A stretch of DNA of 64,000 nucleotides from Pseudonocardia sp. EC080619-01 (GTDB lineage Bacteria; Actinomycetota; Actinomycetes; Mycobacteriales; Pseudonocardiaceae): positions 6,085,339 to 6,149,338 of the forward strand of contig NZ_CP012184.1 of NCBI RefSeq assembly GCF_001420995.1. Direction: 5' to 3'. Both the position numbers and the translations under genes were made by a program. Shown one piece after another: positions 52,637 to 62,121 of the stretch (position 1 is the first letter of the stretch; each line of letters starts with the position of its first letter). Under the pieces are notes generated by a model. The model was given only the letters and a program-made list of their open reading frames with translations, ran no database searches and had not been told where the DNA came from.

Positions 52637-55600
52637 TCAGCCCGCCAGCGGGGTGGCGCGCGCCGCGTCGGCGTCGAGGACGGCGTCGACCCGGGCGGGC
52701 GGCCCCAGCTCGGCGACGGCGAAGCCCGCCCCGGTGCTGCGGGCCAGCCCCACGAGGTGCTCGTGGTGGGTGAACAGCAGCACCTGCTGGCTGCCGGCCA
52801 GCTCGGCGAGGACCCGGATCGCGGCGTGGGCCCGCTCGTCGTCGAACGTCATCAGCACGTCGTCGAGCACCACCGGGACCGGCGGGAGCCCGGCGGCGGC
52901 GCGGTCGGCCTGCAGCTGCTCGATCCCCGCCAGCCGCAGCGCGAGGTGCACCTGGTCGGCGGTGCCCTCGGACAGCTTCTCCGGGACCAGCTCCTCGCCG
53001 TCACCGCGGACCGCGACCAGCGTGCGGGCGCCGCCACCGGGCTCGGACGGGGGCCGCAACGCCACGAACCGGCTGCTCGTGAGCTGCTCCAGCAGCGCCC
53101 CGGCACGGACCAGCAGCGGGGAGGCGTGGCTGCGCTCGTAGGCCTCCAGCTCCCGGCGCAGGATCTCCCGCTGCAGGTGCAGCACCAGGTAGCGCTCGGC
53201 CGCCTCGGCGACGCCGGCGAGCTCGGACTGGGCACGGGCGTGCAGCTCCGCCGCGCCCTCGGCCTCCTCCAGCTCGCGACGCCGGGCGCGCAGCCCGCCG
53301 AGCTGCTCGCGGACCTCGTCCTGCTCGGCGCCGAGCTCGGTCTCGTGCGTCTCGGCCCGGTCGAGCGCCTCCGCCAGCGCCCCCGGCTCGGTGTCGGGCG
53401 CCGACGCGACGAGCTCGCCGGCGTCGAGGTCCGGCGCCGCGGCCGCGAGGAGCCGGGACTGCTCGGCGATCCGGGCGTCGAGATCGGCGACCACGCCACC
53501 CCGCTCCGCCGCGGCCTCCAGCCCACCGGGCTCCATCGCCTCGGTCAGCGCCAGCTCGACGGCCAGCCGGTCCAGGATCGCCCCGGCCGTCGCCACCGCG
53601 CGGGCAGCGCGGGCGGCGGCGTCCTCGGCGGCGACGATGCCGTCGTCGAGGTGCCCGGCCGACACCGCGCCCTTGGTGACCTCGCGGACCCGGTCGGCCA
53701 GCTCGCCGAGGCGGTCCTCCGGGGCGGTCCCGGTCGGCGCCTTCTCCAGGTGCCGCTCGACGAGTGCGGTGACGGCGCGGCGGTGCGCGTTCACGGCGCG
53801 TTCGAGGCGGCGGGCCTCGGCGTCGTCCTGGCGGGCCAGCGCACCGGCCTGCTGGGCGTCGGCGACGGTGTCGCGGCGGGTGCCCCAGCCGGACGGCTCC
53901 AGATCGGTCGGCAGGCCCGCGCCCCGCAGGGCGAACCGCCACCGCTGGCCGGCCAGCTCCCGCTCGTGTCGTGCGGCGTCGGCGGCACCGCCCGCCCGCT
54001 CGGCGTCACTGCGCAGCCGGTGGAGCAGGACCAGCCGGTCGCGGGCGTGCCCGGCCTCGGTGGCGAGGTCCTCCGCCGCGAGCAGGAGCACGTCCAGCGG
54101 GGCCCCGTCACGCGGGCGCCCGGCGGCGGCGAGGGCAGCGCCCAGGGCGCGCTGCTGCTCGTCGGCCTGGTCGCGCAGCCGGGCGAGGCGCTCGTCGGCC
54201 CGGGCCACCTCGTCCTGCGCGCGGGCCGCGTCGCCGAGCGCGGAGAGCACGGAGTCGGCGTCGTCCGGGTCGGGCACGGCGACCCCGTGCGAGCGCCACA
54301 GCGTGGACCAGGCGTTGCCCGCCGCACCGGTGCGCTCGCGGGCCTCGGCGACGCCGGACCCCGCCGCCTCGGAACCGGTGGTCGCGGACTCCAGTTCGGC
54401 CTCGCGGTGCGCGAGCTCGGCGACCCGGTCCGCGGAGGCGATCATGTCGTCGGCGACCCGGTCGGCCGCGGCGACCGCGGCCGTCACCCGGCCCGCGGCG
54501 GTCGCGGTGCCGTCGGGCCCGGCCTCCAGGAGCGCGGCGACGGCGGCGTCGCGCTCGGTCCGTGCCGCGGCGAGCGCGTCCGGCCCGACCGGCCTGCCGC
54601 GGGCGGCGACACCGTCGCGGGCCGACCGGGCCCGGTGCGCGCGGTCGTCGGCCTCGGCGGCCGCGCGTTCGGCGGCCCGCAGGTCCTGCTCGGCGGCCCG
54701 CAGCGCGGTCCGGGCGGACCGGACCTCGCGCACCGGCGGCGCCAGCACCGTGGGTCCGGCGGTGCCGGCCGCGCCGCCGGTGGCCGGGCCCCGGTGTCCG
54801 GCCGCGGCCAGCGCCTCGGAGCGGCGGGCGACGGCGGCGTCGCGCTCGACCACGGCGGCCCGGCACAGTGCCGCCGCCGAGCCCTCGGCCTCGATGGCCC
54901 GGCGGACCTCGGCGACGCGGCCGACCTGCTCGGCGTCCAGCCCGCCCGGGACGTCCGCGGCCTCCCGCACCTCGGCCAGCGCCTCGGTGTGCAGGCGTTC
55001 GGCCCGCTCCGCCTCGACGGCGGCCTCGTGCAGGCGTGCGGCGATGGCGTCGAGGTCACGGGCCCGGTCCGCGGGCAGGTGGACGGCGGCCAGCCGCTCG
55101 TCGGCACTGCGGCCGTCCTCCGCGACGAGACCCGCCAGTGCCGACTCGGCCCGGCGGTGGGCCTCGGCGGCGTCGGACCGCAGCCGGTCGGCGCGGTCGG
55201 CGTCGGCCCGGCGGGCCTGCGCGGCCGACTCGAGCTCCCGGATGCGGGTGGCGTCGGCGAGCAGGTCCTCGTCGAGGTCGAGCTCGGCGCGGCGGGACCG
55301 CAACCCGTCGGCGCGCTCCCGGTGCTCGTCGCGTTCCTGCTCGGCCGCGGCGCGGTCCTCGGAGGCCCGGGTGTACTCGGCCAGCGAGTCGGCATCGAGC
55401 GCCGCACCGGTCGAGCACAGCGTCGTGCGTTCGGCCCGCAGCGCGGCCAGCTCACGGGCCGGGTCCTGGGCGCGGACGGCCTGGCGGGCGCGGTCGGCGG
55501 CGTCGGCCGCCGAGCGGCGGGTGCGGCCCAGCTCGGCGGCCCGGCGCTCCAGCCTGCCGATCTCGTCGGCCAGTGCGGTGACCTCGCCGGCCCGCGACGT

Positions 55601-56179
55601 CCGGTCGGCGGCGGCCTGCTCGGTCTCGGTGAACCGGGCGAACGCGGTGCGCACGGCGACCGACCGGCTCCCACGGTGCTCCTTGTAGAGCGCGTCGGCC
55701 TCGGCGTCGAGCGCGGCGATCAGCGCACGGGCGTCGCGGCCGCTGCGGGCGGTGAACACCAGCTCGGCGAGGTCACCGCCCCCGGCGCAGAGCTTGCGCC
55801 CGCCCGCGCGGAGCTGCTCGTGGCCGAGGCCGAAACCCTCCCGCCACCGCCTGCGGGCCTCCGCCCCGCCCTCGCCCCACGGGGCGTCGACGGCCACGTC
55901 GTCGTCGGCGTGCAGGCCGCGGGTGGTGCGGCGCAGCGTCCGTTCCCCGCCGGGGCCCTCGACGCACGCCGCGACGGCGAGCCGGGCCGGGCTGAACGCG
56001 TACGCGTGCTTCGCCGGCCGGGGCATCCCCCACAGCAGGTCGGACAGCGCGTCGAGCAGGGTGGTCTTGCCGGCCTCGTTCGGCCCGGACACGATCGTCA
56101 GGCCGGGACCGAGCTCCAGGTCCCGGCCCTCGTAGGCGCCGTAGCGCTCGAGCACCAGGCTGCGCAGGCGGGCCGTCAC
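52637..56179 (-). CDS. SbcC/YhaN-like AAA ATPase with long coiled coils
   Basis: 1180 residues. The Walker A GPNEAGKTTLLDALSDLLWG sits at about 32-51 after the N-terminal RLRSLVLERYGAYEGRDLEL. The middle ~850 residues are Ala/Arg/Glu-rich coiled coil without a clear zinc hook. The C-terminal half-site has signature LSEGTADQVHLALRLAG and Walker B VPVVLDDVLMTFDD (about 1115). With its partner nuclease this resembles Rad50/Mre11 and Bacillus YhaN/YhaO, which process DNA ends or structures. GTG 56179 overlaps the partner's stop by four bases. No zinc hook Cys-x-x-Cys at the coil tip is evident. Confidence 0.9.
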   Translation of the reverse strand: MTARLRSLVLERYGAYEGRDLELGPGLTIVSGPNEAGKTTLLDALSDLLWGMPRPAKHAYAFSPARLAVAACVEGPGGERTLRRTTRGLHADDDVAVDAPWGEGGAEARRRWREGFGLGHEQLRAGGRKLCAGGGDLAELVFTARSGRDARALIAALDAEADALYKEHRGSRSVAVRTAFARFTETEQAAADRTSRAGEVTALADEIGRLERRAAELGRTRRSAADAADRARQAVRAQDPARELAALRAERTTLCSTGAALDADSLAEYTRASEDRAAAEQERDEHRERADGLRSRRAELDLDEDLLADATRIRELESAAQARRADADRADRLRSDAAEAHRRAESALAGLVAEDGRSADERLAAVHLPADRARDLDAIAARLHEAAVEAERAERLHTEALAEVREAADVPGGLDAEQVGRVAEVRRAIEAEGSAAALCRAAVVERDAAVARRSEALAAAGHRGPATGGAAGTAGPTVLAPPVREVRSARTALRAAEQDLRAAERAAAEADDRAHRARSARDGVAARGRPVGPDALAAARTERDAAVAALLEAGPDGTATAAGRVTAAVAAADRVADDMIASADRVAELAHREAELESATTGSEAAGSGVAEARERTGAAGNAWSTLWRSHGVAVPDPDDADSVLSALGDAARAQDEVARADERLARLRDQADEQQRALGAALAAAGRPRDGAPLDVLLLAAEDLATEAGHARDRLVLLHRLRSDAERAGGAADAARHERELAGQRWRFALRGAGLPTDLEPSGWGTRRDTVADAQQAGALARQDDAEARRLERAVNAHRRAVTALVERHLEKAPTGTAPEDRLGELADRVREVTKGAVSAGHLDDGIVAAEDAAARAARAVATAGAILDRLAVELALTEAMEPGGLEAAAERGGVVADLDARIAEQSRLLAAAAPDLDAGELVASAPDTEPGALAEALDRAETHETELGAEQDEVREQLGGLRARRRELEEAEGAAELHARAQSELAGVAEAAERYLVLHLQREILRRELEAYERSHASPLLVRAGALLEQLTSSRFVALRPPSEPGGGARTLVAVRGDGEELVPEKLSEGTADQVHLALRLAGIEQLQADRAAAGLPPVPVVLDDVLMTFDDERAHAAIRVLAELAGSQQVLLFTHHEHLVGLARSTGAGFAVAELGPPARVDAVLDADAARATPLAG

Positions 56180-57408
56180 GACGACTCCCCCGCCATCCGG
56201 GCCAGCAGCTGCTGCTCGGCCTGGCGGGCCAGCGCGGCCAGCCGCTCGTCGTCGCGCAGGTCGAGCAGGCCCGCCTCGCGCAGCCGGCGCCCGACCTCCC
56301 GTTCCAGCGGCGCGGCCAGCTCTCGGATGCGGCCGGGCTCACCGGCCAGCTCCGCGGCGGCCGAGGAGACCGCCGCGGTCAGCTCCGGGTCGACGGTCAG
56401 CGCCTCCGCGGTCGGCCGGGTCCGGTTCCGGATCTTCTCGAGCACCGCGCCCGCGCTCTCCGCGGCCAGCTCCAGCTCCGTACGGACGCGCTCGGTGTCG
56501 GTGAGCCCGGCCGCGGCCGGCCCGGCCCCGGACAGCGTGACCTGTGCGACGACGGCCCGCGGCACCGCCTGGACGCACCGCTCCCGGATCGCCGCGCCGA
56601 CGGCGTCGAACACCTCGTCGGCGTCGGCGAGGCCGGCGATGTCGACCTCCACCAGCTCCCAGCGCGCCACGTCGAGCACCAGCGGGGTGGGCGCGGCCCA
56701 GCGCCCCGGTGCGGCGTCGACGAGCAGCGCGCCCTTCGGCCCGCGCTCCTGCGGATGCCTGCCCTGCAGGTTCCCGGAGAACCAGGCCTGGTGCGGCCCG
56801 TCGCAGACCGGCCGCTGCTCGTGCACGTGGCCGAGGGCGAAGTACTCGTAGCCGCAGCCGGACAGGTCCTCCGGACGGCAGGGGGCGTAGGTGTCGTGCC
56901 GGTCGTCGCCCTGCACCGAGGTGTGCAGCATCCCGACGTTGACCAGGCCGGGGATCCGGTCGGGGTAGGCGGGCACCAGGTTCTCCAGCACCGCCCGCCG
57001 CGCGAAGCCCTGGCCGTGCACGGCCAGCCCGAGATCGTCGAGCACGACGCTCTCCGGGGCGTCGACCGAGAGCCGGTGGGTGTTCGGCGGCAGCCGGAGC
57101 GAGCGGGTGATCTCCGACTCGGCGTCGTGGTTGCCATTGATCAGGAAGACGGGAATGCCCTCGTCGTGCAGCCGGGACAGCTGGCGGACGAAGAAGGCAC
57201 CGGTCGCGTAGTCCTTCCAGTCGCCGTCGTAGACGTCGCCGGCGAGGAGCAGCGCGTCGGCCTGCTCGTCGACGACGGCGTCGACCAGGTTCTCGCAGGC
57301 GCGCCGGGTCGCCGACCGCAGCGTGGCGGCCAGCTCGGAGTCGCCGAGCCGGGACAGCCCGCGCAGCGGGCTGTCCAGGTGCAGGTCGGCGGCATGCACC
57401 AGGCGCAA
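56176..57408 (-). CDS. SbcD/YhaO-like metallophosphoesterase nuclease
   Basis: 410 residues. Phosphoesterase motifs appear in order: HAADLHLDSPLRGL (Asp/His, about 5-18), LLAGDVYDG, INGNHDAESE, GMLHTSVQG and ALGHVHEQRP, binding two metals as in Mre11. The C-terminal ~120 residues are the helical region that docks on the ATPase. The start is a TTG at 57408, chosen because GGAG lies 8 nt upstream and HAADLHLD must follow closely. First gene of the yhaO-yhaN pair. Confidence 0.92.
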   Translation of the reverse strand: MRLVHAADLHLDSPLRGLSRLGDSELAATLRSATRRACENLVDAVVDEQADALLLAGDVYDGDWKDYATGAFFVRQLSRLHDEGIPVFLINGNHDAESEITRSLRLPPNTHRLSVDAPESVVLDDLGLAVHGQGFARRAVLENLVPAYPDRIPGLVNVGMLHTSVQGDDRHDTYAPCRPEDLSGCGYEYFALGHVHEQRPVCDGPHQAWFSGNLQGRHPQERGPKGALLVDAAPGRWAAPTPLVLDVARWELVEVDIAGLADADEVFDAVGAAIRERCVQAVPRAVVAQVTLSGAGPAAAGLTDTERVRTELELAAESAGAVLEKIRNRTRPTAEALTVDPELTAAVSSAAAELAGEPGRIRELAAPLEREVGRRLREAGLLDLRDDERLAALARQAEQQLLARMAGESS

Positions 57409-57629
57409 GGCAGGAACTCCGTGGGTCGGACGGCCGGGAAGTGCCCGAGTCTAGGAGCTGGCACCGACAGTGACCGCGAGGCGACCCGGCGCGTCGGTTG
57501 CCCGCCACGAAATCCCTGGTCAGGTGGGGTAGCCCACAGCGGCGCCGGTCACGTTCCGGTGTCCCGGGGCAGGCCCCCGGGGAGAGCATGAGGTCCCGAT
57601 CCAGACACCTCGTGCGAGGTCCTCGAACG

Positions 57630-57818
57630 ATGATCCTGCTCTGCGAACGCTGCTACGCCCCGGTCGACCCCGCGACCGAGCGCTACTACCGGCTGTCCCA
57701 CATCGACCACGCCGACGCCGCGGGCGACGTCGTCTGGCGCGACGCGGTCGTCCACACCGACGCCTGCGCCGCGGCCGGAACGGTCACCGCGGCCGGACGG
57801 CAGGGCCGCGCCGCATGA
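57630..57818 (+). CDS. Small CxxC protein A
   Basis: 62 residues. LLCERCYAPVDP at residues 3-14 gives a CxxC knuckle, and a later HTDACAAAG supplies His/Cys, together a possible one-zinc site. Not a family I can name. Its stop overlaps the start of a related protein (ATGA). The ATG at 57630 has only a weak upstream GAGG. The 221-bp gap before it (57409-57629) shows no other gene. Confidence 0.65.
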   Translation: MILLCERCYAPVDPATERYYRLSHIDHADAAGDVVWRDAVVHTDACAAAGTVTAAGRQGRAA

Positions 57819-58042
57819 CCCGCGACCTGCTCTGCGAGCGCTGCTGGAACCCGATCGACCGCACCAGCGAGCCGATCCGGTTCCGCACCCACGGCGGGGT
57901 CACCGCGGCCGGGACCCCGGTCCGCTCCCACGTGCACGCGCTGCCGTGCGCGCTCCCCGACACCGGCGAGTGGGACGGCGCGCGGCGCGGGCTGTCCCCC
58001 GCCGCCGTCCACCACGCGGCGGCCCAGGCCGACCACCGCTGA
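57815..58042 (+). CDS. Small CxxC protein B, paralogue of protein A
   Basis: 75 residues. LLCERCWNPIDR (5-16) repeats the LLCERC knuckle of the preceding protein at the same place, followed by a similar His/Cys segment (HVHALPCALPD). The tandem arrangement and shared motif indicate gene duplication. ATG lies in the previous stop. A 12-bp palindrome CCCTCCGGAGGG (58043-58054) directly follows the stop. Function unknown; a zinc-ribbon protein-protein or nucleic-acid contact is a guess. Confidence 0.65.
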   Translation: MTRDLLCERCWNPIDRTSEPIRFRTHGGVTAAGTPVRSHVHALPCALPDTGEWDGARRGLSPAAVHHAAAQADHR

Positions 58043-58123
58043 CCCTCCGGAGGGGACCGCGGCCTGCGGGAACCCTCGAAACTGGGTATGGACCCGCACC
58101 CCCGGGTGCGCTCTGGTCGTTCC

Positions 58124-58150
58124 ATGAGTCCAGCGGTGGTGTCCGCGTGA
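58124..58150 (+). promoter_or_regulatory. Upstream mini-ORF coupled to the membrane-protein start
   Basis: ATG at 58124 opens an eight-codon ORF (MSPAVVSA) whose TGA (58148-58150) overlaps the GTG start at 58147 of the next gene. The downstream gene lacks a good ribosome site, so coupling may supply initiation. Confidence 0.35.
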
Positions 58151-58839
58151 GCCGGGCCCGGGCCCGGCTCGCGGCCGTCACCGGGCTGCTGTTCGCCGCC
58201 CTGTTCGTCGCCTCGCTGCTGCTGCTGCACCGCGCCCCCGGGCTCGACGACCCCGACGCCCGGTACGCCTCGTTCCAGGCGAGCGGGGGCGACGGCCTGT
58301 TCGTCGCCGTCGGGCTCTACCTCGTGCCGCTCGCGGGCATCGCGTTCCTGTGGCACATGACCGCGATGCGGGCCCTGCTCGACACCCTGACGCCCGCCCC
58401 CGCGGCCATGGCGCACGGGCTCAACCTGCTCTCCGGCGTCCTCTTCGTGGCCATGCTCTTCGCGGCCACCGCCGCCGCGTCGGCCCCGGCGCTCGCGTCC
58501 TGGCTGGGCAACGCGTCCCCGGTCGAGCCCGACGTGTCACGTGCGCTGACCGCGGTGGGCTACGCGCTGTTCTTCGTGTTCGCCGTCCGCGGCGCCGGGA
58601 TGTACGCGATCACGACGACCACCCTGCTGCGCAACGGCGGGGTGCTCCCCGGGCCGGTCGCGGTCGTCGGCTACCTGCTCGCCGCGTTCCTGCTGCTCAC
58701 CGCCAGCACCGATCCCGTCTCGGCGCTCGTGCTGCCGGCCTGGGTGGTGCTGGTCGCGGTGAGCCTGGTCGTGCACGCCCGGCGCGCCGTCACCACGCCC
58801 GCGGCCGAGCCACCCGCGACCGAGCAGTCCACCACCTGA
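58147..58839 (+). CDS. Polytopic membrane protein of unknown function
   Basis: 230 residues with about six hydrophobic segments (e.g. LAAVTGLLFAALFVASLLLL, GLYLVPLAGIAFLWHMTAMR, LLAAFLLLTASTDPVSALVL) and a polar C-terminal tail. I do not recognise the family with certainty. It ends 28 bp before the P450 start and is likely co-transcribed. The GTG start overlaps the stop of a mini-ORF. A link to the P450 (substrate entry or membrane stress) is only positional. Confidence 0.65.
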   Translation: MSRARARLAAVTGLLFAALFVASLLLLHRAPGLDDPDARYASFQASGGDGLFVAVGLYLVPLAGIAFLWHMTAMRALLDTLTPAPAAMAHGLNLLSGVLFVAMLFAATAAASAPALASWLGNASPVEPDVSRALTAVGYALFFVFAVRGAGMYAITTTTLLRNGGVLPGPVAVVGYLLAAFLLLTASTDPVSALVLPAWVVLVAVSLVVHARRAVTTPAAEPPATEQSTT

Positions 58840-58867
58840 CCGAACCCGGACCGACCGAGGAGCCGTC

Positions 58868-61800
58868 ATGGCCGCACCGTCCCGTCCCGCAGTGACCTCC
58901 GAGATCCCGGGCCCGCGGCCGCTCCCGCTGATCGGGAACGCGCTGAGCGTCCCGTCCGGGCGGACGATCCAGTCGCTGATGCGGCTCACCCGCCGCTACG
59001 GGCCGATCCTGCGGCTGCACTCCCCGGCCGGGGACCGCTACGTCGTCTCCGGGCTCGACATGATCGACGACATCTGCGACGACAGCCGCTTCACCAAGCT
59101 CGTCGGCGGCGGCCAGCTGGTGCTGCGCAGCCGCTTCCCCAGCGCCGGGCTGTTCACCGCGGACACCGGCGACCCGCTGTGGCGCAGCGCGCACGACATC
59201 CTGCTGCCGTCGTTCGGCACCCGCTCTATGCGCGGCTACCTCCCGCAGATGATCGACATCGCCCAGCAGCTGATGCTCAAGTGGGAACGGACCAACCCCG
59301 GCGAGCCGGTCGACGTCACCGCCGACACCACCCGGCTCACCCTGGACACGATCGCGCTCTGCGGGTTCGGCTACCGGTTCAACTCGTTCTACCGGGAGAC
59401 CAACCACCCGTTCATCGACGCGATGCTGGGCGTGCTCGCCGAGAGCCAGACCCGGTCGCGGATCCCCCCGGCGCTGGTCCGGCTGCGCCGCGGCGCCGAG
59501 CGGCGGTTCACCCGGAACCTGCGGCTGATGACCGACACCGTCGGCGCGATCCTCGACGAGCGCCGCAGCAGCGGCGACCCGGGCGACGACCTGCTCGGCC
59601 GGATGCTGACCGGCACCGACAAGCAGGGCCGGTCGCTGCCCGACGACAACATCGTGTCCCAGTGCATCACCTTCCTGGTCGCCGGGCACGAGACGACCAG
59701 CGGCCTGCTGTCCTTCACGATCTCCTACCTGATCAAGAACCCGGAGGTGGTCGCCCGCGCCCAGGAGGAGGTCGACCGGGTGCTGGGCACGGACCCGGAG
59801 GTGATGCCGACGGCGGAGCAGCTCGGCAGGCTCACCTACGTCACCCAGATCCTGGACGAGACGCTGCGGCTGTGGCCGACCGCGCCCGCCTTCACCCGCC
59901 AGCCCCTCGCCGACGACACCGTCGGCGGGTACCCGATGGCCCGCGGCACCGGGATCGTCGCGCTCACCCCGATGCTGCACCGCCTGCCGGAGGTGTGGGG
60001 ACCCGACGCCGAGGAGTTCGACCCGGACCACTTCGCGCCCGAGCGGCGCGACGCGCTGCCGCCGAACGCGTTCAAGCCGTTCGGGTCCGGCCAGCGCGCC
60101 TGCATCGGCAGGCAGTTCGCGATGCAGGAGGCCGTGCTGGTGCTCGGCATGCTGCTGCAGCGTTTCGAGATGATCGACCACGCCGGTTACACGCTGCGGA
60201 TCCGGGAGGCGCTGACCCTCAAGCCGGAGGGCCTGACCGTCACCCTGCGCCCGCGGTCCGGCCGGACGCCCGGCGCGACCGCACCGCCGCCCCCCGTCCG
60301 CGCCGCCGCCCCCGCGACCGCCCCGCAGGCCGGCGGCGACCGGCACGGCACCCCGCTGCTGGTGCTGTTCGGCTCCAACCTCGGCACCGCCGAGGACCTC
60401 GCGGGCCGGCTCGTCCGCGACGGCGCCGACCGTGGCTACGCGGCGCGCACCGCCCCGCTGGACTCCGCGACCCGCGCACTGCCCACGACCGGTGCCGTGG
60501 TGATCGTGTCGGCGTCGTACAACGGGACGCCGCCCGACAACGCGGCCGCGTTCTGCGCGTGGCTGCGCGACACCGGGACCCCGGACGGCGCCGCCGCGGG
60601 CGTCCGCTTCACCGTGTTCGGCTGCGGGAACCGGGACTGGGCGTCGACCTACCAGGCCGTGCCGACGCTGATCGACGACCGGCTGGCGGCACTCGGCGGC
60701 ACCCGCGTGCACCCGCGCGGCGAGGGGGACGCCCGCGGCGACTTCGACGGCCAGTACGCGGCCTGGACCGCCGGTCTGTGGGACCACCTCGCAGCCGCGC
60801 TCGACCTGCGGGGGCAGGCCGGTGCCGCCGGCACCACGGGCCCGCGGCTGCGGCTGGACTACGAGAACCTGCGGGCCTCCGCGCCGGTCGTGCGCTCCTA
60901 CCGCAGCGTCCCCGCCACCGTGCGGGCCAACCGGGAGCTCACCTCCGGCGAGGCGGACCGGTCGGTGCGCCACCTGGAGATCGAGCTACCGGCCGGGACG
61001 ACCTACGGCACCGGTGACCACCTGGGCGTCCTGCCCCGCAACGACGCCGCGCTCGTCCGGCGGGTGCTGGCCCGGTTCGGGCTCGACCCGGCGACGTACG
61101 TGACCGTCACCGCCACCGGTGCCGCACCCACCCACCTGCCCACCGGGGAGCCGTACCCGGTGCTGGCGGTCCTCGCCGGCTGCGTCGAGCTGCAGGACCC
61201 GGCGAGCCGGGCGGGCCTCGCCGCGGTCGCCGCGCACCTGCCCGCCGGGCCGGACCGCGACGCGCTGGAGGGCCTCACCGGCACCGACGACGCCTCCCGG
61301 GCCCGCTACCGCGAGCAGATCGCGCTCCCCCGCCGGTCACTGCTGGACGTGCTGGAGGCGTACCCGGCGAGCACCCTGCCGTTCGCCGAGTTCCTGGACG
61401 TGCTGCCCCCGCTGCGGCCGCGCTACTACTCGATCTCCTCGGCGCCGGAGGCGAGCCCGAACCCGTCGGTGACGGTCGGGGTGCTGGAGGCGCCCGCGCG
61501 GTCCGGCGACGGCGTCCACCACGGCGTCTGCTCGACGCAGCTGCGGGACAGCGAGCCCGGCGGGACGGTGTTCGTCCTGGTCCGGGAGCCGTCGATCCCG
61601 TTCCGGCCGCCGGAGAACCCGCACCGGCCGATGATCATGATCGGGGCGGGGACCGGGATGGCCCCGTTCCGCGGGTTCTGCGAGGAGCGGATGGCGCTGT
61701 ACGAGCGCGGGGTGCCGGTCGCGGAGTCCCTCCTCGTGCTCGGCTGCCGGGACCCGCTGCACGACCTGCTCTACGCCGGTGAGCTGCGGGCGTTCACCGA

Positions 61801-62101
61801 CGCGGGCGTCGCACGGCTGCTGCCCGCCTACTCCCGGATGCCCGGCCACCCGCACCGCTACGTCCAGCACGTGCTGGCCGCGGAGGCGGAGACCGTGTGG
61901 AAGGTGCTGGAACAGGACGCGGTGGTCTACGTGTGCGGGAACGCGAACACGATGGCCCCGGCGGTGCGCGAGGCCCTGGTCACGCTGTACCGGGACCGGA
62001 GCGAGGGCACCGCCGACGAGGGCGACGCCTGGCTCGCCGCGCTCCGCGCCGAGGGCCGCTACCTGGAGGACATCTGGGGCGAGTCGGCCGTTCCGGGCTG
62101 A
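58868..62101 (+). CDS. Self-sufficient cytochrome P450-reductase fusion (CYP102 type)
   Basis: 1077 residues in one chain, like P450 BM3. P450 domain, about 10-465: I-helix AGHETTS (272-278), ETLRLWPT K-helix and heme loop FGSGQRACIGRQFA with Cys412. Pro/Ala linker. FMN domain from ~495 with VLFGSNLGTAEDLAG. FAD/NADPH domain from ~690: RYYSISSAP, HGVCSTQL, GAGTGMAPFRGF, VYVCGNANTMAP and C-terminal DIWGE. Such enzymes use NADPH and O2 to hydroxylate fatty acids at subterminal positions; this member's substrate is not known. GAGGAG 5 nt before ATG. Confidence 0.96.
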   Translation: MAAPSRPAVTSEIPGPRPLPLIGNALSVPSGRTIQSLMRLTRRYGPILRLHSPAGDRYVVSGLDMIDDICDDSRFTKLVGGGQLVLRSRFPSAGLFTADTGDPLWRSAHDILLPSFGTRSMRGYLPQMIDIAQQLMLKWERTNPGEPVDVTADTTRLTLDTIALCGFGYRFNSFYRETNHPFIDAMLGVLAESQTRSRIPPALVRLRRGAERRFTRNLRLMTDTVGAILDERRSSGDPGDDLLGRMLTGTDKQGRSLPDDNIVSQCITFLVAGHETTSGLLSFTISYLIKNPEVVARAQEEVDRVLGTDPEVMPTAEQLGRLTYVTQILDETLRLWPTAPAFTRQPLADDTVGGYPMARGTGIVALTPMLHRLPEVWGPDAEEFDPDHFAPERRDALPPNAFKPFGSGQRACIGRQFAMQEAVLVLGMLLQRFEMIDHAGYTLRIREALTLKPEGLTVTLRPRSGRTPGATAPPPPVRAAAPATAPQAGGDRHGTPLLVLFGSNLGTAEDLAGRLVRDGADRGYAARTAPLDSATRALPTTGAVVIVSASYNGTPPDNAAAFCAWLRDTGTPDGAAAGVRFTVFGCGNRDWASTYQAVPTLIDDRLAALGGTRVHPRGEGDARGDFDGQYAAWTAGLWDHLAAALDLRGQAGAAGTTGPRLRLDYENLRASAPVVRSYRSVPATVRANRELTSGEADRSVRHLEIELPAGTTYGTGDHLGVLPRNDAALVRRVLARFGLDPATYVTVTATGAAPTHLPTGEPYPVLAVLAGCVELQDPASRAGLAAVAAHLPAGPDRDALEGLTGTDDASRARYREQIALPRRSLLDVLEAYPASTLPFAEFLDVLPPLRPRYYSISSAPEASPNPSVTVGVLEAPARSGDGVHHGVCSTQLRDSEPGGTVFVLVREPSIPFRPPENPHRPMIMIGAGTGMAPFRGFCEERMALYERGVPVAESLLVLGCRDPLHDLLYAGELRAFTDAGVARLLPAYSRMPGHPHRYVQHVLAAEAETVWKVLEQDAVVYVCGNANTMAPAVREALVTLYRDRSEGTADEGDAWLAALRAEGRYLEDIWGESAVPG

Positions 62102-62121
62102 GACGCCCGCCCGGCGGGGGC

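Noticed and set aside
51893..56851. Plus-strand open frame of about 1650 codons opposite the epimerase, YhaN and YhaO genes
   Set aside because: Composition is that of antisense high-GC shadow; the minus-strand genes have full Walker and phosphoesterase motifs.
58043..58054. CCCTCCGGAGGG as a terminator after the small CxxC genes
   Set aside because: A 12-bp perfect palindrome with no loop and no T-tract; too short to call.
58084..58089. GGGTAT as a stress-sigma (SigB-type) -10 box
   Set aside because: No matching GTTT-type -35 at the right distance.
62102..62121. Hairpin between the P450 and nhaA stops
   Set aside because: On pairing base by base it has several mismatches or needs a one-base loop; not a convincing terminator.
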